From positions 31,021,230 to 31,085,229 of the forward strand of contig NC_088677.1 in assembly GCF_950023065.1 (NCBI RefSeq): 64,000 nucleotides of DNA, given 5' to 3'. The translations under genes were made by a program, and so were the position numbers. Every line of letters starts with the position of its first letter. The first letter of the stretch is position 1. The notes under the pieces are model-generated. The model worked only from the letters and a program-made list of their open reading frames with translations, searched no databases and was not told the DNA's origin. Of the stretch, positions 1 to 10,520 are shown piece by piece. The stretch is from Planococcus citri. Lineage: Eukaryota; Arthropoda; Insecta; Hemiptera; Pseudococcidae.

Positions 1-1600
1 TAGAAAAATTCTAGTGTTGTTTTTAATCTTACCATTGAGATGTTTGAAAATACGGAAATGATGGAGTGATTTTTTTTTAAAAAAAGAAAAAAACTTTGTA
101 CGCTCAAAAACGAATTTTTTTTACAACGAAATTTATATTTATTTAATTTTTTCACGAAGAAAAATCCAAATAGTTAACGTTGAAAAAGTCCGATAGGAAA
201 ATGATTGAAGATGGTTTTATTTTAGTTGAGAATTTAGAAAGTTGTTGTGAAATTGTTGTTATGTTGTATTTGGAAAATCAAAATCGATCGTTTCTTATTA
301 GACTGAAATTTTTAGGGGGTTTTGGAATGTTGTGAGGGATTGGAGCTCGTACTTACCAATTTTTTTGGCCGTTTAAATTTCATTGATTGATGAATTACGA
401 TTTAAAAAACGAGGAATAATGCTAAAACAATGAACTCTCACAATGTAAATATTATTAAGTCTATATAAGGAGAATTTCTAGCTTAAGTATCGTTTGTATT
501 GAAATTGTGTATATTTTTCAAATTATATGTCAACTGTTACAAATCGGACTGTGTTTTTATTTACTCTGTTTTGAGTATTTTATTTATACATACAAGAGAG
601 CGAGTTGTATGGAACATGGTTGAAATTTCTTTCAACTGAAAAAAAATCACTGGATATTGCCAAAAAGGGATGTCAATAAACATTGTCAAAATTCTGACAA
701 AATTGTAAGTACATACATATGGAACATCGTTGAATTGAGAGCTGGCTTTGAAAACGTATTTATTTTGATATCACCCAGGATGAGAAATGAGAAAATAAGT
801 TTAAGGATTGTGAGTAAGTTAATACAAAATTGCTGTGAAAAATGTCAAAAAAATATTTTTTCTCTTACTAATGTCGAAGTGCATTATCAATTTCCTGATT
901 GAAAAGACAAATAATTTTTTTTATGCCAAATCACAGAAAAAATGTCAAAAAAATATGTTTTTTAATGTCGAAATTCTTCATCAATTTCTTGATTGAAAAG
1001 ACAAATAAAATTTTTTTTCATGTCAAATTACAGAAAAAATTTACCAAAAAAAATGAATTTTTAAACTAAATTTTGGCATAATAATTACCTACATTTGAAA
1101 ATTTAAAAAAAGAATCCTATGCGCTTCATCTAAAAATGTTGCAAAAATTCATGAATTTTTTACTAAGGTACTTTCTTATGATGGCTACGATTGAAAAACG
1201 TTTAATTACATTTTGAATTTTCGACGAGTGATTATTATTCGGATATGTGATGAAATGATGAGTTGAAATGAATTTTTAAAACATTTCTAGAAATGTGACA
1301 TTACTGACATTGGAATTTTCGTAAATTTTTTCTGTATTTTGGCAAGAAAAAAATTTATTTGTTTTTTTAATCAAAAGCATTTTCACGCATTTTGGCATTT
1401 GGTATAGAAAAAATTTTTTTTTTTAATTCTCTACAGCAGTTTTGTATTTACTCAAAAATTTAAAAAAAAATTATTTCCTCGAAAATATCAAAAAACATCA
1501 ACAAAAAAGGGATATTTTTGAACATTTTTTGATTTTTTTCAGAATTTTCAATCCATTTTTTCACACTTTTAATTACAAGTCTTTAAACTAATTTTTTCAC
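1..1600. other. AT-rich intergenic DNA, no gene seen
   Basis: No open frame here shows domain content, codon bias or splice-linked partners. The stretch is dominated by A and T runs and short self-similar phrases: the words around 850-1050 repeat with small changes (a phrase like tgtcaaaaaaatat, then gattgaaaagacaaata). I see nothing functional. Confidence 0.6.
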
Positions 1601-1615
1601 ATCATTAAAACAACA

Positions 1616-1664
1616 CTGATTTTGGCACCATGAGTAATATATTTACTCATGGTGCCAAAATCAG
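1616..1664. repeat. Perfect 22-bp inverted repeat (hairpin/cruciform)
   Basis: The left arm is 1616-1637, the loop tatat is 1638-1642, and the right arm is 1643-1664. All 22 positions pair. The core of each arm is TTTGGCACCATGAGTAA and its complement. It is followed directly by a second short palindromic patch around ctgcag at 1669-1682. Confidence 0.9.
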
Positions 1665-1689
1665 ATGTTCTGCAGAACTGCAGGTTCAA

Positions 1690-3240
1690 ATTTTCGGCCA
1701 AAAATAAAATATTCATATTAAATATTCTTTTGAGCCTTTTTTTGAAGAATACCTTTCAAAAAAGTGTCAAGTGACTTATCAAAATAGGTTGAAATTTCAA
1801 AAGGAATCCAAGTAGGTACGAGTATTTTGACAAAAGAAATTTTTTGTTTTGAATTTTCGTTACCTATCTTGCAAGATCCAAATATTTCGGATAAAATGTT
1901 TTTGAGTCTTTTTAAAAAAGTTTTGAGTCCAGAATTTTTGATATTACTAGGTAAAAAAAGCGTCATAATTTAAAATTTTTGCAAAAATCAGAAATTTCCA
2001 TCAGGACTTTATTTTGTGCATTTGTAAAGGATTTTAAACTGAAAATTGGGCCATGTTGTTTGGGATTTTTAAAAACAGTGTCATACGACTATCAAAATAG
2101 GTTGAAATTTTGCAAGGAAACTAAAATATTTCGATGAAAATGATTTTTTAAGCATTTTTGAACAACTTGAAGCTTAAAATTTGGTTTTGATTTTCAGAAT
2201 TTTTTAAAATAAAAATCATATCACTTATCAATTTATCAAAATAGGCTAAAAGTTTTGCGAGAAATTCAAATATTTTGATAAAAATATTTTTAGAGAATTT
2301 TGAGCTCAAAATTGGAGATGTCCTGCAAAACTGGTTCAAAGTTCGGCCAAAAATAAAATATTTCTATCAAAACTTTTTTTGAAGAATTTTTAGAGCAAAA
2401 TTTGGTAATGATTTTTGAAAAAGTTATCTTAGGAGTAGGACTTATCAAAATAAATTAGAATTTTGCAAGAAAATGAAATATTTCGACGAAAATTGTTTGG
2501 TCAGTTTTGAAGAATTTCAAGCCCAAAATTTGGTAATAAGTTTTTTAAATTCTCAAAAAAGTGTCATGTGGCTTATCAAAATAGGTTGAAATTTTGCAAG
2601 AAATCCAAACGTTTCGACTTTCGAAGAAAATATTTATTTGTCATTTTTGAAGAATTTCGTCCCCAAAATTCGGTTACATGATTTTTTGAATTTTCATTTC
2701 TTATCAAAATTGGTTAAAACTTTGCAACATTCAAATATTCCGACTAAAATCTTTTTGAGTAATTTTTGAAAATTTTTGAGCCTATAATTTTAGATATTAT
2801 TAAAAATATTCGAGTATATCAACAAAAATGTTCTTTGAATATTTTTATAGGGTTTGGAGAAAGTTTGGATGAAATGTTGTGATTTCCTTGCAAAGTTTCT
2901 GACATCTGAAATTTTCAAGAACCTATTGCAAAAATATATTTGATTTGATTTGATTTGAACAACATTGGATTCTCTTCAGACTTCATGTGACCTGTTTTGA
3001 TGAATTGTATGGAACTTTTTCATAACTCTCGGCGAATTGACTCAATTTCGTGCTCAAATTTTTTCAAGAAATGCTCAAAAAAAAATTTTATGAAAATTTT
3101 TGATTTCCTGTCAAAATTTTAAACAGTTTTTTCCAGTTGCATGGCACCTTTTTTAGAAATTTCGAAAATCATGACCCAATTTTGGGTTTAAAATTCTTGA
3201 AAAAATGCTCAAAAAATATTTTGGAAGAAACTTTAACCCA
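1690..3240. repeat. Diverged tandem/dispersed AT-rich repeat (family 1)
   Basis: The phrase cttatcaaaataggttgaaa, followed by ttgcaagaaa, a tttcgacgaaaat-like phrase and gaagaatttngagcccaaaa, recurs about every 130-200 bp at roughly 1770, 2085, 2225, 2435, 2570 and 2700. A ggccaaaaataaaatatt block occurs at about 1695 and 2345. Related copies lie at 39470-39720 (same orientation) and 40540-41060 (mostly reverse orientation), so the family is dispersed. Confidence 0.7.
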
Positions 3241-4340
3241 TAGCTTTTAGAATGTAGAATAAAATGAAAAAAAAAGTTTGAACGTCAAAGTTTAAAGTTG
3301 ATTAGAACTAGAACTTCCGCCAGAGGCATTTAAAATTTTCATTTGGCAGTCATTTTAATTATTTTCAAATACCCCTCCTACCCACATAAAATCGTAAGGA
3401 CCTACGGTTTGCGCCATTTGTCATCGTTTGATGATCTCTACCGACATGCAAAATATGAAAAAAATCGACGACCCTCCTCGTAAATACGAGGCTCTTATTT
3501 AAACCTATCGTATATCTCTATCTGTGCTTTCTCAATGAATGAGATGTCACCAGGAATGCCATTTAATATACTCAGTTTACGACTAGACGTCGTTGTTAAA
3601 TTTAACTCGATAAATTTCGTGAAGGTGTATCGGAGTGACGACAGAACAAAAGTAGGTATGAGTAGGTAAGTTATACTCACCACTGTCAGTGGATTGGATA
3701 GGTGTTGATAAGTAATGTACACCGTTAGCGACAAATTTAGCGCATTTGTGCGTGTGGTATAATTACGAGTACATGCTCTTGGTTTGTTACATAGTTGTGC
3801 ATACCATTTTCCAGTATCCATGGAAATAAAGAAGCAGATTTTCTCGTAAGCTTATATTGATTCATATTACTTTATTATTTTTGGTGGAGGGTCCCATCCC
3901 CTATCATATCCCTGGGTATCTTCTGATCAGGTATATGTATTGGATTCGAACATTTATTCATCCTCCTGAACTTTGAATTTCTGTTTTTGTTTTATAACTT
4001 TACTTTTCACGTCTCAAAGTTTTTGTTTTAGTTTCCCTGCCTTTGTGAAATTATTTTTGTGCATTCGATAAGTTCGTGAAAATATTACTTTTATGATTAA
4101 TTTTACTAGATGATGACTGAACTTTGGAATATCTTTCCTCAAAAGAATAAAAATTAGTTTTAAACTTCTATAAATGGAATATCGCACACTTTTTTAAAAC
4201 CGTAATTATGAGAATTGAGAAATAACCGCATCGCTTGACATCTCAAAATATCGACGAAGGATATTCATTCACTTATCTACCGGAGTACCGGCGCTACTTA
4301 CTGAGCAGAAAGATTTTTAAAAAACTCGCACGTGGATAAC
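3241..4340. other. Intergenic DNA, nothing assigned
   Basis: No gene can be supported. A 108-codon minus-strand frame at 3495-3821 has no recognisable domain and no splice-linked partner. The 3' end of the enoyl-CoA hydratase transcript probably lies near 4340-4355. Confidence 0.5.
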
Positions 4341-4349
4341 TATAAATCA

Positions 4350-4355
4350 TTTATT
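4350..4355 (-). other. Candidate polyadenylation signal of enoyl-CoA hydratase
   Basis: AATAAA on the minus strand, about 365 nt past the stop codon at 4718. The stretch 4356-4717 is therefore the likely 3' UTR. The assignment is by position and hexamer only. Confidence 0.5.
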
Positions 4356-4717
4356 AAACCAACTCCAACACTTTACACAAAATAACCAAGATAAAAAATA
4401 AAAAATGAAGAAAAAAAGACTAAGCTGAATAAAAAGTACCACTCTCATAAGTACAATACACGATAATCATGAAAACAGTCTGTAGATAGTACAAAAGTTG
4501 ACCGATGTTGGTACTGGGATAAATACGTAATACATAACAAATTACTATAATTAGAAAGTAATGAAAATATGGACGAATTACATTACAATCTTTGATACGA
4601 TGATAATGAACCTGAAATTACTCTTGTGATGCGATAATACCACTAAAAAAAAAACCACGATAAGAGAGACACAATCGCCAGTTCGCCATTACGAAATGAA
4701 ACCGTACGTTGAGGATT

Positions 4718-6055
4718 CTATTTATTTGAGAAATTCGGTTGTCTTTTTTCAACAAAGGCGTTCATGCCTTCTTTACGGTCCTCCTGTAATTTTTAAATAT
4801 AGAATATTATATAAATTAACGCGCATAGACATTAAAATATACAGAAAAACATTACTTACAGTCGCAAAAGTAGCGTAGAAATGTTTCTTTTCGAATTTTA
4901 AACCTTGGGATAGAGCAGTCTCAAAAGCTAAGGAACAAAATTGAAAATTATAATCAAAAAAGAAAATTTATGCAGAGTACGAAAGAGATACTAACCATTG
5001 TTTACAGATTCTTTGCAAAGTTGAACGATTATTTGAGAATGTTGAGATATCCTCTCGCCTAATTTAATAGCTTCATCGACTAGCTTATCAGATGGGAACA
5101 CTTTGCTAACTAAACCTGCAAAGATCGATGATGAGAATTAATACAAACGTACGAAATAGTAAAAGCACCGATTAGAGATGTAAGGTTGAAAAACAAACCT
5201 CTCCTGAATGCATCCTCAGCCGTGAACTGGTTTCCAGTGAGGCAAACCTCCATGGCGAAGCTTTTACCGCATGAACGAGCTATCCTTTGAGTACCTCCGG
5301 CTCCCGGTATGGTTCCTATGATGATTTCAGGTTGTCCGAACTTGGCTTTATCGCCAGCGTAGATAATATCACACATCATGGCTAATTCGCAACCTCCACC
5401 AAGCTGTGAAAATATCAAAAATATAGAATCACATATGAAACAGATAAGAGACGAGGAAAATTACAAAATAGGTACAGACAGCGTATCCGTTGACAGCGGC
5501 TATTAGAGGTTTTTTACATTGAGTAATCTGGTCCCATTCTTCCAATAAACCTTTACGAACATTATCGGAATAAGTTTGGTTCAACATTTCTTTAATATCA
5601 GCTCCTAAAATCGAAGACAACATTAGAATGAAAATTCTTATTCGATTCAAATTGAAACATGTTGCAAGATGGAAAGTTACCTGCGGCGAAAGCTTTTTCA
5701 CTTCCAGTCAAAACAATGGCGCCGACGGATTCATCTTTATCGAGTTTCTTCACTGCCTGAGCTAATTCGGTGATTAGACCGTCGCATAAGGCATTCAGAG
5801 CTTTAGGCCTGTTCAAAGTAACCAACCCTACATTCTTCTGCGATCCGACTTTATCCGATAGAATATACTGGTATGGAGATTCTGTACAGAAAAATCGTTC
5901 AATGTAGAACACACGAATATGGTTAAAACATGAAAATAAATGCTCCGCTTACCGGTTGAATAAAAAAGACCCAAAGAGGTAGTTTTAATCTGGTAATTGA
6001 ACTTGACTACGGTGGTATTTTTGATCAGTCTTGAGAATAGTTTGAAAGAAGCCAT
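4718..6055 (-). CDS. ECHS1: Enoyl-CoA hydratase, mitochondrial (short chain, crotonase)
   Basis: Hydrates trans-2-enoyl-CoA to L-3-hydroxyacyl-CoA, the second step of mitochondrial beta-oxidation. Seven coding exons (5' to 3'): 6055-5953, 5881-5681, 5604-5480, 5403-5199, 5115-4996, 4927-4860, 4783-4718, giving 295 aa against about 290 in animals. Residues 1-34 are basic, Ser/Thr-rich and lack acids, fitting a transit peptide. The crotonase signatures are present: FAAGADIKEM (oxyanion/CoA loop), LGGGCELAMMCD with the expected catalytic Glu149, and FGQPEIIIGTIPGAGGTQR with Glu169. The protein ends KEGMNAFVEKRQPNF, as in the family. All junctions keep phase; the exon-3 donor GTCTGT is weak but is the only one that gives NGYALGGG. 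The gene lies head-to-head with orphan gene A. Confidence 0.95.
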
Positions 6056-7100
6056 CTTGAGTTAGAAATTGAATTGAACCAAACGCGACGACAATTATTC
6101 ATACAATGAACAGGATGTTAAAAATACCCGATAAATTATGCTGTTTTTGTAGTTTTTATCTGAATTACGATGTAATTGTTGATAAGGATATCTCCATCAA
6201 GGCCATTGACGCCGCATTTTTGAAGAAAAAACAAATCACAGCTGATCGCAAGAATTTCAAAAAGTTGAGAGATCTCTTCTGCATAATTTGATCTGTGACT
6301 TGACATTTTTCGGAAAAAATCAAAAAAAAACTTTCCTATCTATTAAAGTTGATCTGTGATTTTAAAAACAAAAACACTAAAACAGTGATGCTACAGATAA
6401 AAACAAAAAAAAAGATTTCACATCAAATTAAAAATTTTCAAAATGAACTGCGAAATGCACGAAATTCGCAATCGTATTTTTTTCTGCCTGTTGCATTTTA
6501 TGGGCTAAGAGTTTTCATTTTATTACGTTTTATGGAATTTATGGAGAAATGTGTTGAATGTTATCAGTTATTGGATTAAAGGATCATCGGAATTGATATT
6601 TCAGACAGACGCCTAAATTCGAACTAACGGTGATCGTTGGCTAAAGCAGTTGAAACTTGAAAGGTAAAATGATGGCTTTGAGATTACGAAAATTAGCAAT
6701 TAGCCCACACTCTTATCAGTAATTATCAATTATTTCAATAGAGCCTTTTGTTTCACCAATAGTGGAATTGAAACTTGTTTCTACAGCTGAAGATTCACTG
6801 AGAAAAAGCCTTTGGAATGTCGCAGAATGTTAGGACTTCTGTCCCTGTACTCGTTTCAATGGCCATTTAAGTGAGAGGATCCTTTTGTATCGATTATTCC
6901 TCAAAGATACTCTCTGTTGAGCGATTCGTGTGAGTATTTGATTACAAATAATCGTAATGTCAATAAATATTGAAAATGATCAATAGTATTCTTATCAGTA
7001 ACCTGTATCCATCTGTAATCAGTGGAATCTAGAAAAATAATGAGAATCATCGTATTATCTAATATTATTGCGATCTATTATTACAGATAAACGTTTCACG
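6056..7100. promoter_or_regulatory. Divergent intergenic/promoter region between ECHS1 and orphan gene A
   Basis: This 1-kb stretch separates two outward-facing start codons. It must hold both 5' UTRs and at least one 5' non-coding exon of orphan gene A, because a good acceptor (ttattacag) ends at 7086, just before that gene's start. I could not identify specific core-promoter elements. Small plus-strand frames at 6106-6291 and 6349-6579 show no domain and look like noise. Confidence 0.4.
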
Positions 7101-8939
7101 ATGTCGAATGAGAAATCTACATCCGAAGTACAACCTAATTTCGATAAATGGGTAGTCACCTACCAAGATATCCTAGAGAACGGACTAATCCGCTACAATA
7201 GCGCTTTCTCGATGCCAACTTTGCAGTACATTTCATCGGTGCATTTAGTGGCGACATTATGGTACAACAAATTACATACTTTCAAGCACCAATTAACCTG
7301 GTTACAAGTTTGCAAGATCGGTAACAAGATTAAAAGCGAACTGGACGATATAATGAAACCTAAACCTTTACATCAGTATATTCCTCATTTGATTATACTT
7401 GTAGGTCAAGAGCTAAGCAACTGGATAGATTTCTACGATTATTACGTGTTCAAGAAGAACAAAAAAAAGAAGAGCGTAGCGATCAACTACATCGATAAAA
7501 TCGTCTGGTCACCCAGAGGTACTATAAATCATCTAAAAACTGCCAAATCCATGTTAGAGGTGAAGAAATCAATTTTATACAAGAACTGCGTGATCGTATG
7601 TGCCAAATGCTGCGCTAGCGAAGATATGCTAATCGGTTTTCCCGCTTTTATTGGCAATCTTCAGACGGATAACTTTATCGAAGAACACAACCCGATGAAA
7701 TTCTTTTGGCTCAATTTCATGCATCGATCAGCTGAAAGTTGGGATGAATTGAAGGCTAACAAATGCCTGTACTGTTTCGAACGAGAAGTATCTACTTATC
7801 TGCGCAATACGCCGGCCAGCGAGTACGATGTGAGTGTAATGTTTACACTGCAGTATGAATTCTATATCGATTACTCGTGTTATATTGTTTCTAAATTGGA
7901 CGAAAATCAGCAAGACGAGCTAATGGATTTTGGCGTTTTCTTCGACGATATTATACCGCAATTTTTAATGGAACCTTTGTATCTGGACTATTTTCTACCC
8001 ACTTTGTATCATGTACGGGACGATATTCCGGAAGAAAACGTATGCCAGATATTATTCGATTTGAACAACTTGATCAGCGATCATTACGGAGATGCTTCGA
8101 AAGGATATTCGTACTTATACGAAAAATACGTTTTCTTTTTTCAAGAAATTTGGTCCTTTTTGCCAGACCATTGCAAAGATTTTGTGTTAGATTTGGAAAT
8201 CACTGCTTTTGATTGGATTTGGCAAAACACCTCGTTATATCTACTATCAACTTATTTCGGAGATTGCAGACCGAACGTCAAACGCACGCTGTTATTTTCC
8301 GCTCGAGCTTTGAACTTTTGCGAAGATTTGATTAAAAACGATCAATACGAAATGTTCGAGAAATACGTATGTCCGGTGTTTTTTACAGGCAACAGCGAAG
8401 AATCCGACAACCTGAAACACGAATTCGTTCGCGAAGTTAAAAGCGTCTATTGGCATTTCATCAAGGAACGAAAATGGTCAGCTTTGGATAAATTCTTCAC
8501 CTGGTCGTATAGTTCGGAAACAGAAAAAATGGAACAAAAGAAAATGCTCCTAAGGGATGTTTTCGTTTACGAAGTCGACGATTACAGGTTCACGTCGAAA
8601 ATGCATTACAAAACTCGATACCAGTGTAATTTTAAACCAATGAACGGTGTGACGAATTTCGGCCATTTCGACGAGCTTCTCAAATGGTGTTTTAATTCGA
8701 AAAAGGAGATAAATAAATTCAAAAGAACGGAGCTTTGCAAAACCAACAACTTTACTGAAATTATTTGTGATATGATTAAACGCAAAAGGTTGGACATTAT
8801 TAAACAGTTTTTATCTTGGTGTTTTTCAAATAACGAGAAATTAATCAGACAGTTTAAAAAGAGTTTCGGTAACGAATTGGCCAGCTTGGAGGAAGGTTTA
8901 GAAGAGCCACCGCCTACTAAAAGAAGAAGACTCCGATAA
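7101..8939 (+). CDS. Orphan helical-repeat protein A (612 aa)
   Basis: I do not recognise this family. It is one uninterrupted 1839-bp coding exon. A frame extends upstream to 7068, but an acceptor-like ttattacag at 7078-7086 suggests the upstream part is intron and the start is the ATG at 7101 (MSNEKSTSE). The protein is rich in Trp, Tyr, Phe, Cys and Lys, has no signal peptide or membrane span, and ends in a basic PPPTKRRRLR tail that could be a nuclear signal. The C-terminal third holds at least three copies of a degenerate ~50-aa unit with the core FFTWSYSSE, LLKWCFNSKKE or FLSWCFSNNE, followed by a K/FKK cluster. The N-terminal PTLQYISSVHLVATLW resembles the start of the protein encoded at 10521-12815, so the two are paralogues. 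Function unknown. Confidence 0.85.
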   Translation: MSNEKSTSEVQPNFDKWVVTYQDILENGLIRYNSAFSMPTLQYISSVHLVATLWYNKLHTFKHQLTWLQVCKIGNKIKSELDDIMKPKPLHQYIPHLIILVGQELSNWIDFYDYYVFKKNKKKKSVAINYIDKIVWSPRGTINHLKTAKSMLEVKKSILYKNCVIVCAKCCASEDMLIGFPAFIGNLQTDNFIEEHNPMKFFWLNFMHRSAESWDELKANKCLYCFEREVSTYLRNTPASEYDVSVMFTLQYEFYIDYSCYIVSKLDENQQDELMDFGVFFDDIIPQFLMEPLYLDYFLPTLYHVRDDIPEENVCQILFDLNNLISDHYGDASKGYSYLYEKYVFFFQEIWSFLPDHCKDFVLDLEITAFDWIWQNTSLYLLSTYFGDCRPNVKRTLLFSARALNFCEDLIKNDQYEMFEKYVCPVFFTGNSEESDNLKHEFVREVKSVYWHFIKERKWSALDKFFTWSYSSETEKMEQKKMLLRDVFVYEVDDYRFTSKMHYKTRYQCNFKPMNGVTNFGHFDELLKWCFNSKKEINKFKRTELCKTNNFTEIICDMIKRKRLDIIKQFLSWCFSNNEKLIRQFKKSFGNELASLEEGLEEPPPTKRRRLR

Positions 8940-9666
8940 AGTTGACCGTGAAACGAGCAATAGTACTGATACCATTTGTGATTTTGATTGTTTTTTTTTT
9001 CTTTTCAATTACCTATTTATTCATGTCATTTTGTTGTTTTTAACTTCAAGTTGAATTATTTATAGCTTAGAGCGCGTAATTATGTTACAGTTGAATATGT
9101 TGAATATCATACAAGGTGCTTCGAAAGTGGTCACTGGTGTAGGGGTTTGAATGATTTGCTGCAACAAGTTGTTTTTATTGTCTTGTTCGTTCTTTTATTC
9201 ACGATTTTTGAAATGTACCTATCAATTATTTATTCGAAATATTAGGTCGATAAATAACTTATAATAAATGTAGTTTTGTGGAGATTTTCTCTCTATCAGA
9301 AAGACTTTGCAATATAAACGCTGCAAAGTATTTATATTTTCGCTCGAAAATTATGCAAATAATTGTTTTATTGTTTTTCAAAAAACACTTCATTATTTAT
9401 TTATTTTTTTTGTTGCATAGAAATAGAATTGTGAGTATTGTTTCTGCATGTTTTAGTTCCTCCTTTACCCAATCTTCTACATTGGCGGTCGAATATGCCT
9501 AATTGTCTTGCGATGCTTTATTGTTTCATTTTATGTCTATTTTATTTATTCATTTTGTCTCCAAATATTGTCGTTTTGTATATTTTTGCTGTGTTTTTTC
9601 TTCCTTCTCCTTTGAAAAAAAAAATGTAATGAGGTAGTTCAATTATTATATTTTTTACTTAATAAA
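8940..9666 (+). other. Probable 3' UTR of orphan gene A with AATAAA
   Basis: AT-rich, no supported gene. The hexamer AATAAA at 9661-9666 is the best polyadenylation candidate, 722 nt after the stop. A second strand-matched hexamer-like word lies near 9264. Confidence 0.45.
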
Positions 9667-10520
9667 AGTTATTCTTTGTTAGTGTTGTGTTAATGTTGAT
9701 ACTTATCTTATTCGCCTCAGAGTCGGGGGTCGGGGAATTTTTCCGGAAAATTTTTTCAAAAATTATGTCCTGTAATTTTTTTAAATTTTATTACCACAAG
9801 CCAAACGCGTAACAAAAACACCCAAAAAATAGACAACATGAAAAAAGGTGCGATTTTTTGATTTTGGATTTCAGTCTACCTACAACTTTGCAATAGAACA
9901 ATTTCCAATCTTTTGTACTTGTACACGAGCATCGTTTTTGAAAATTTTAAATTATTCAACAATTCAACATTATGATTCCAATTCTCCCCTTCCAAAATTT
10001 GTTCGAACCACATCTGGTTAATAGGAGCTGAAAAATCCTGGAGGGGGGGATCTTGGGTAAAAAATTGGGAAAATCTGACGAAAAATTGGGAAAGTTTCAA
10101 TCTCACACCCAATATGCGACCGAGATCAGGTGTGAAAATGCATACCTAAGATTACCTACCTACAGTTACACACCAATACTCGTCAAAAAAATTTTACGAG
10201 CTTAGAAGTCACTCCCTGAAAGAACACGTGTTGTAATGTAACAGCAGACATGTTTATCTGCATCGAAGTGTGTGATGTTCGCGATAGGTATGCTTTGAAA
10301 GTTTCATTTTAAACTGTGATCATATTTTGTGCAAAATGAATCATTTTAATATGTAAGTATACTAGTACTTGAGTATTCATTACTTCGTCGTTATATTAAA
10401 ATCAGAAGTTATCAAGTTCGTGTTGTTTTGTTTTGTTTTTTTTTTCAGGAAATAATTTCATCACGAAGCATCGAACTCCAGAGCAAGATTATTATTGTGT
10501 ACGTTTCCAATCACAAGACG
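9667..10520. promoter_or_regulatory. Upstream region and 5' non-coding end of orphan gene B
   Basis: No coding content is visible. The run of T ending in ttttttcag at 10440-10448 is a strong splice acceptor, and the following 72 nt lead to the ATG at 10521. A 5' UTR intron is therefore likely, the same arrangement as in orphan gene A. Confidence 0.4.

Noticed and set aside
3495..3821. 108-codon minus-strand open frame
   Set aside because: No domain, no splice-linked partner with family motifs, and Thr/Leu-rich composition expected of AT-rich chance frames.
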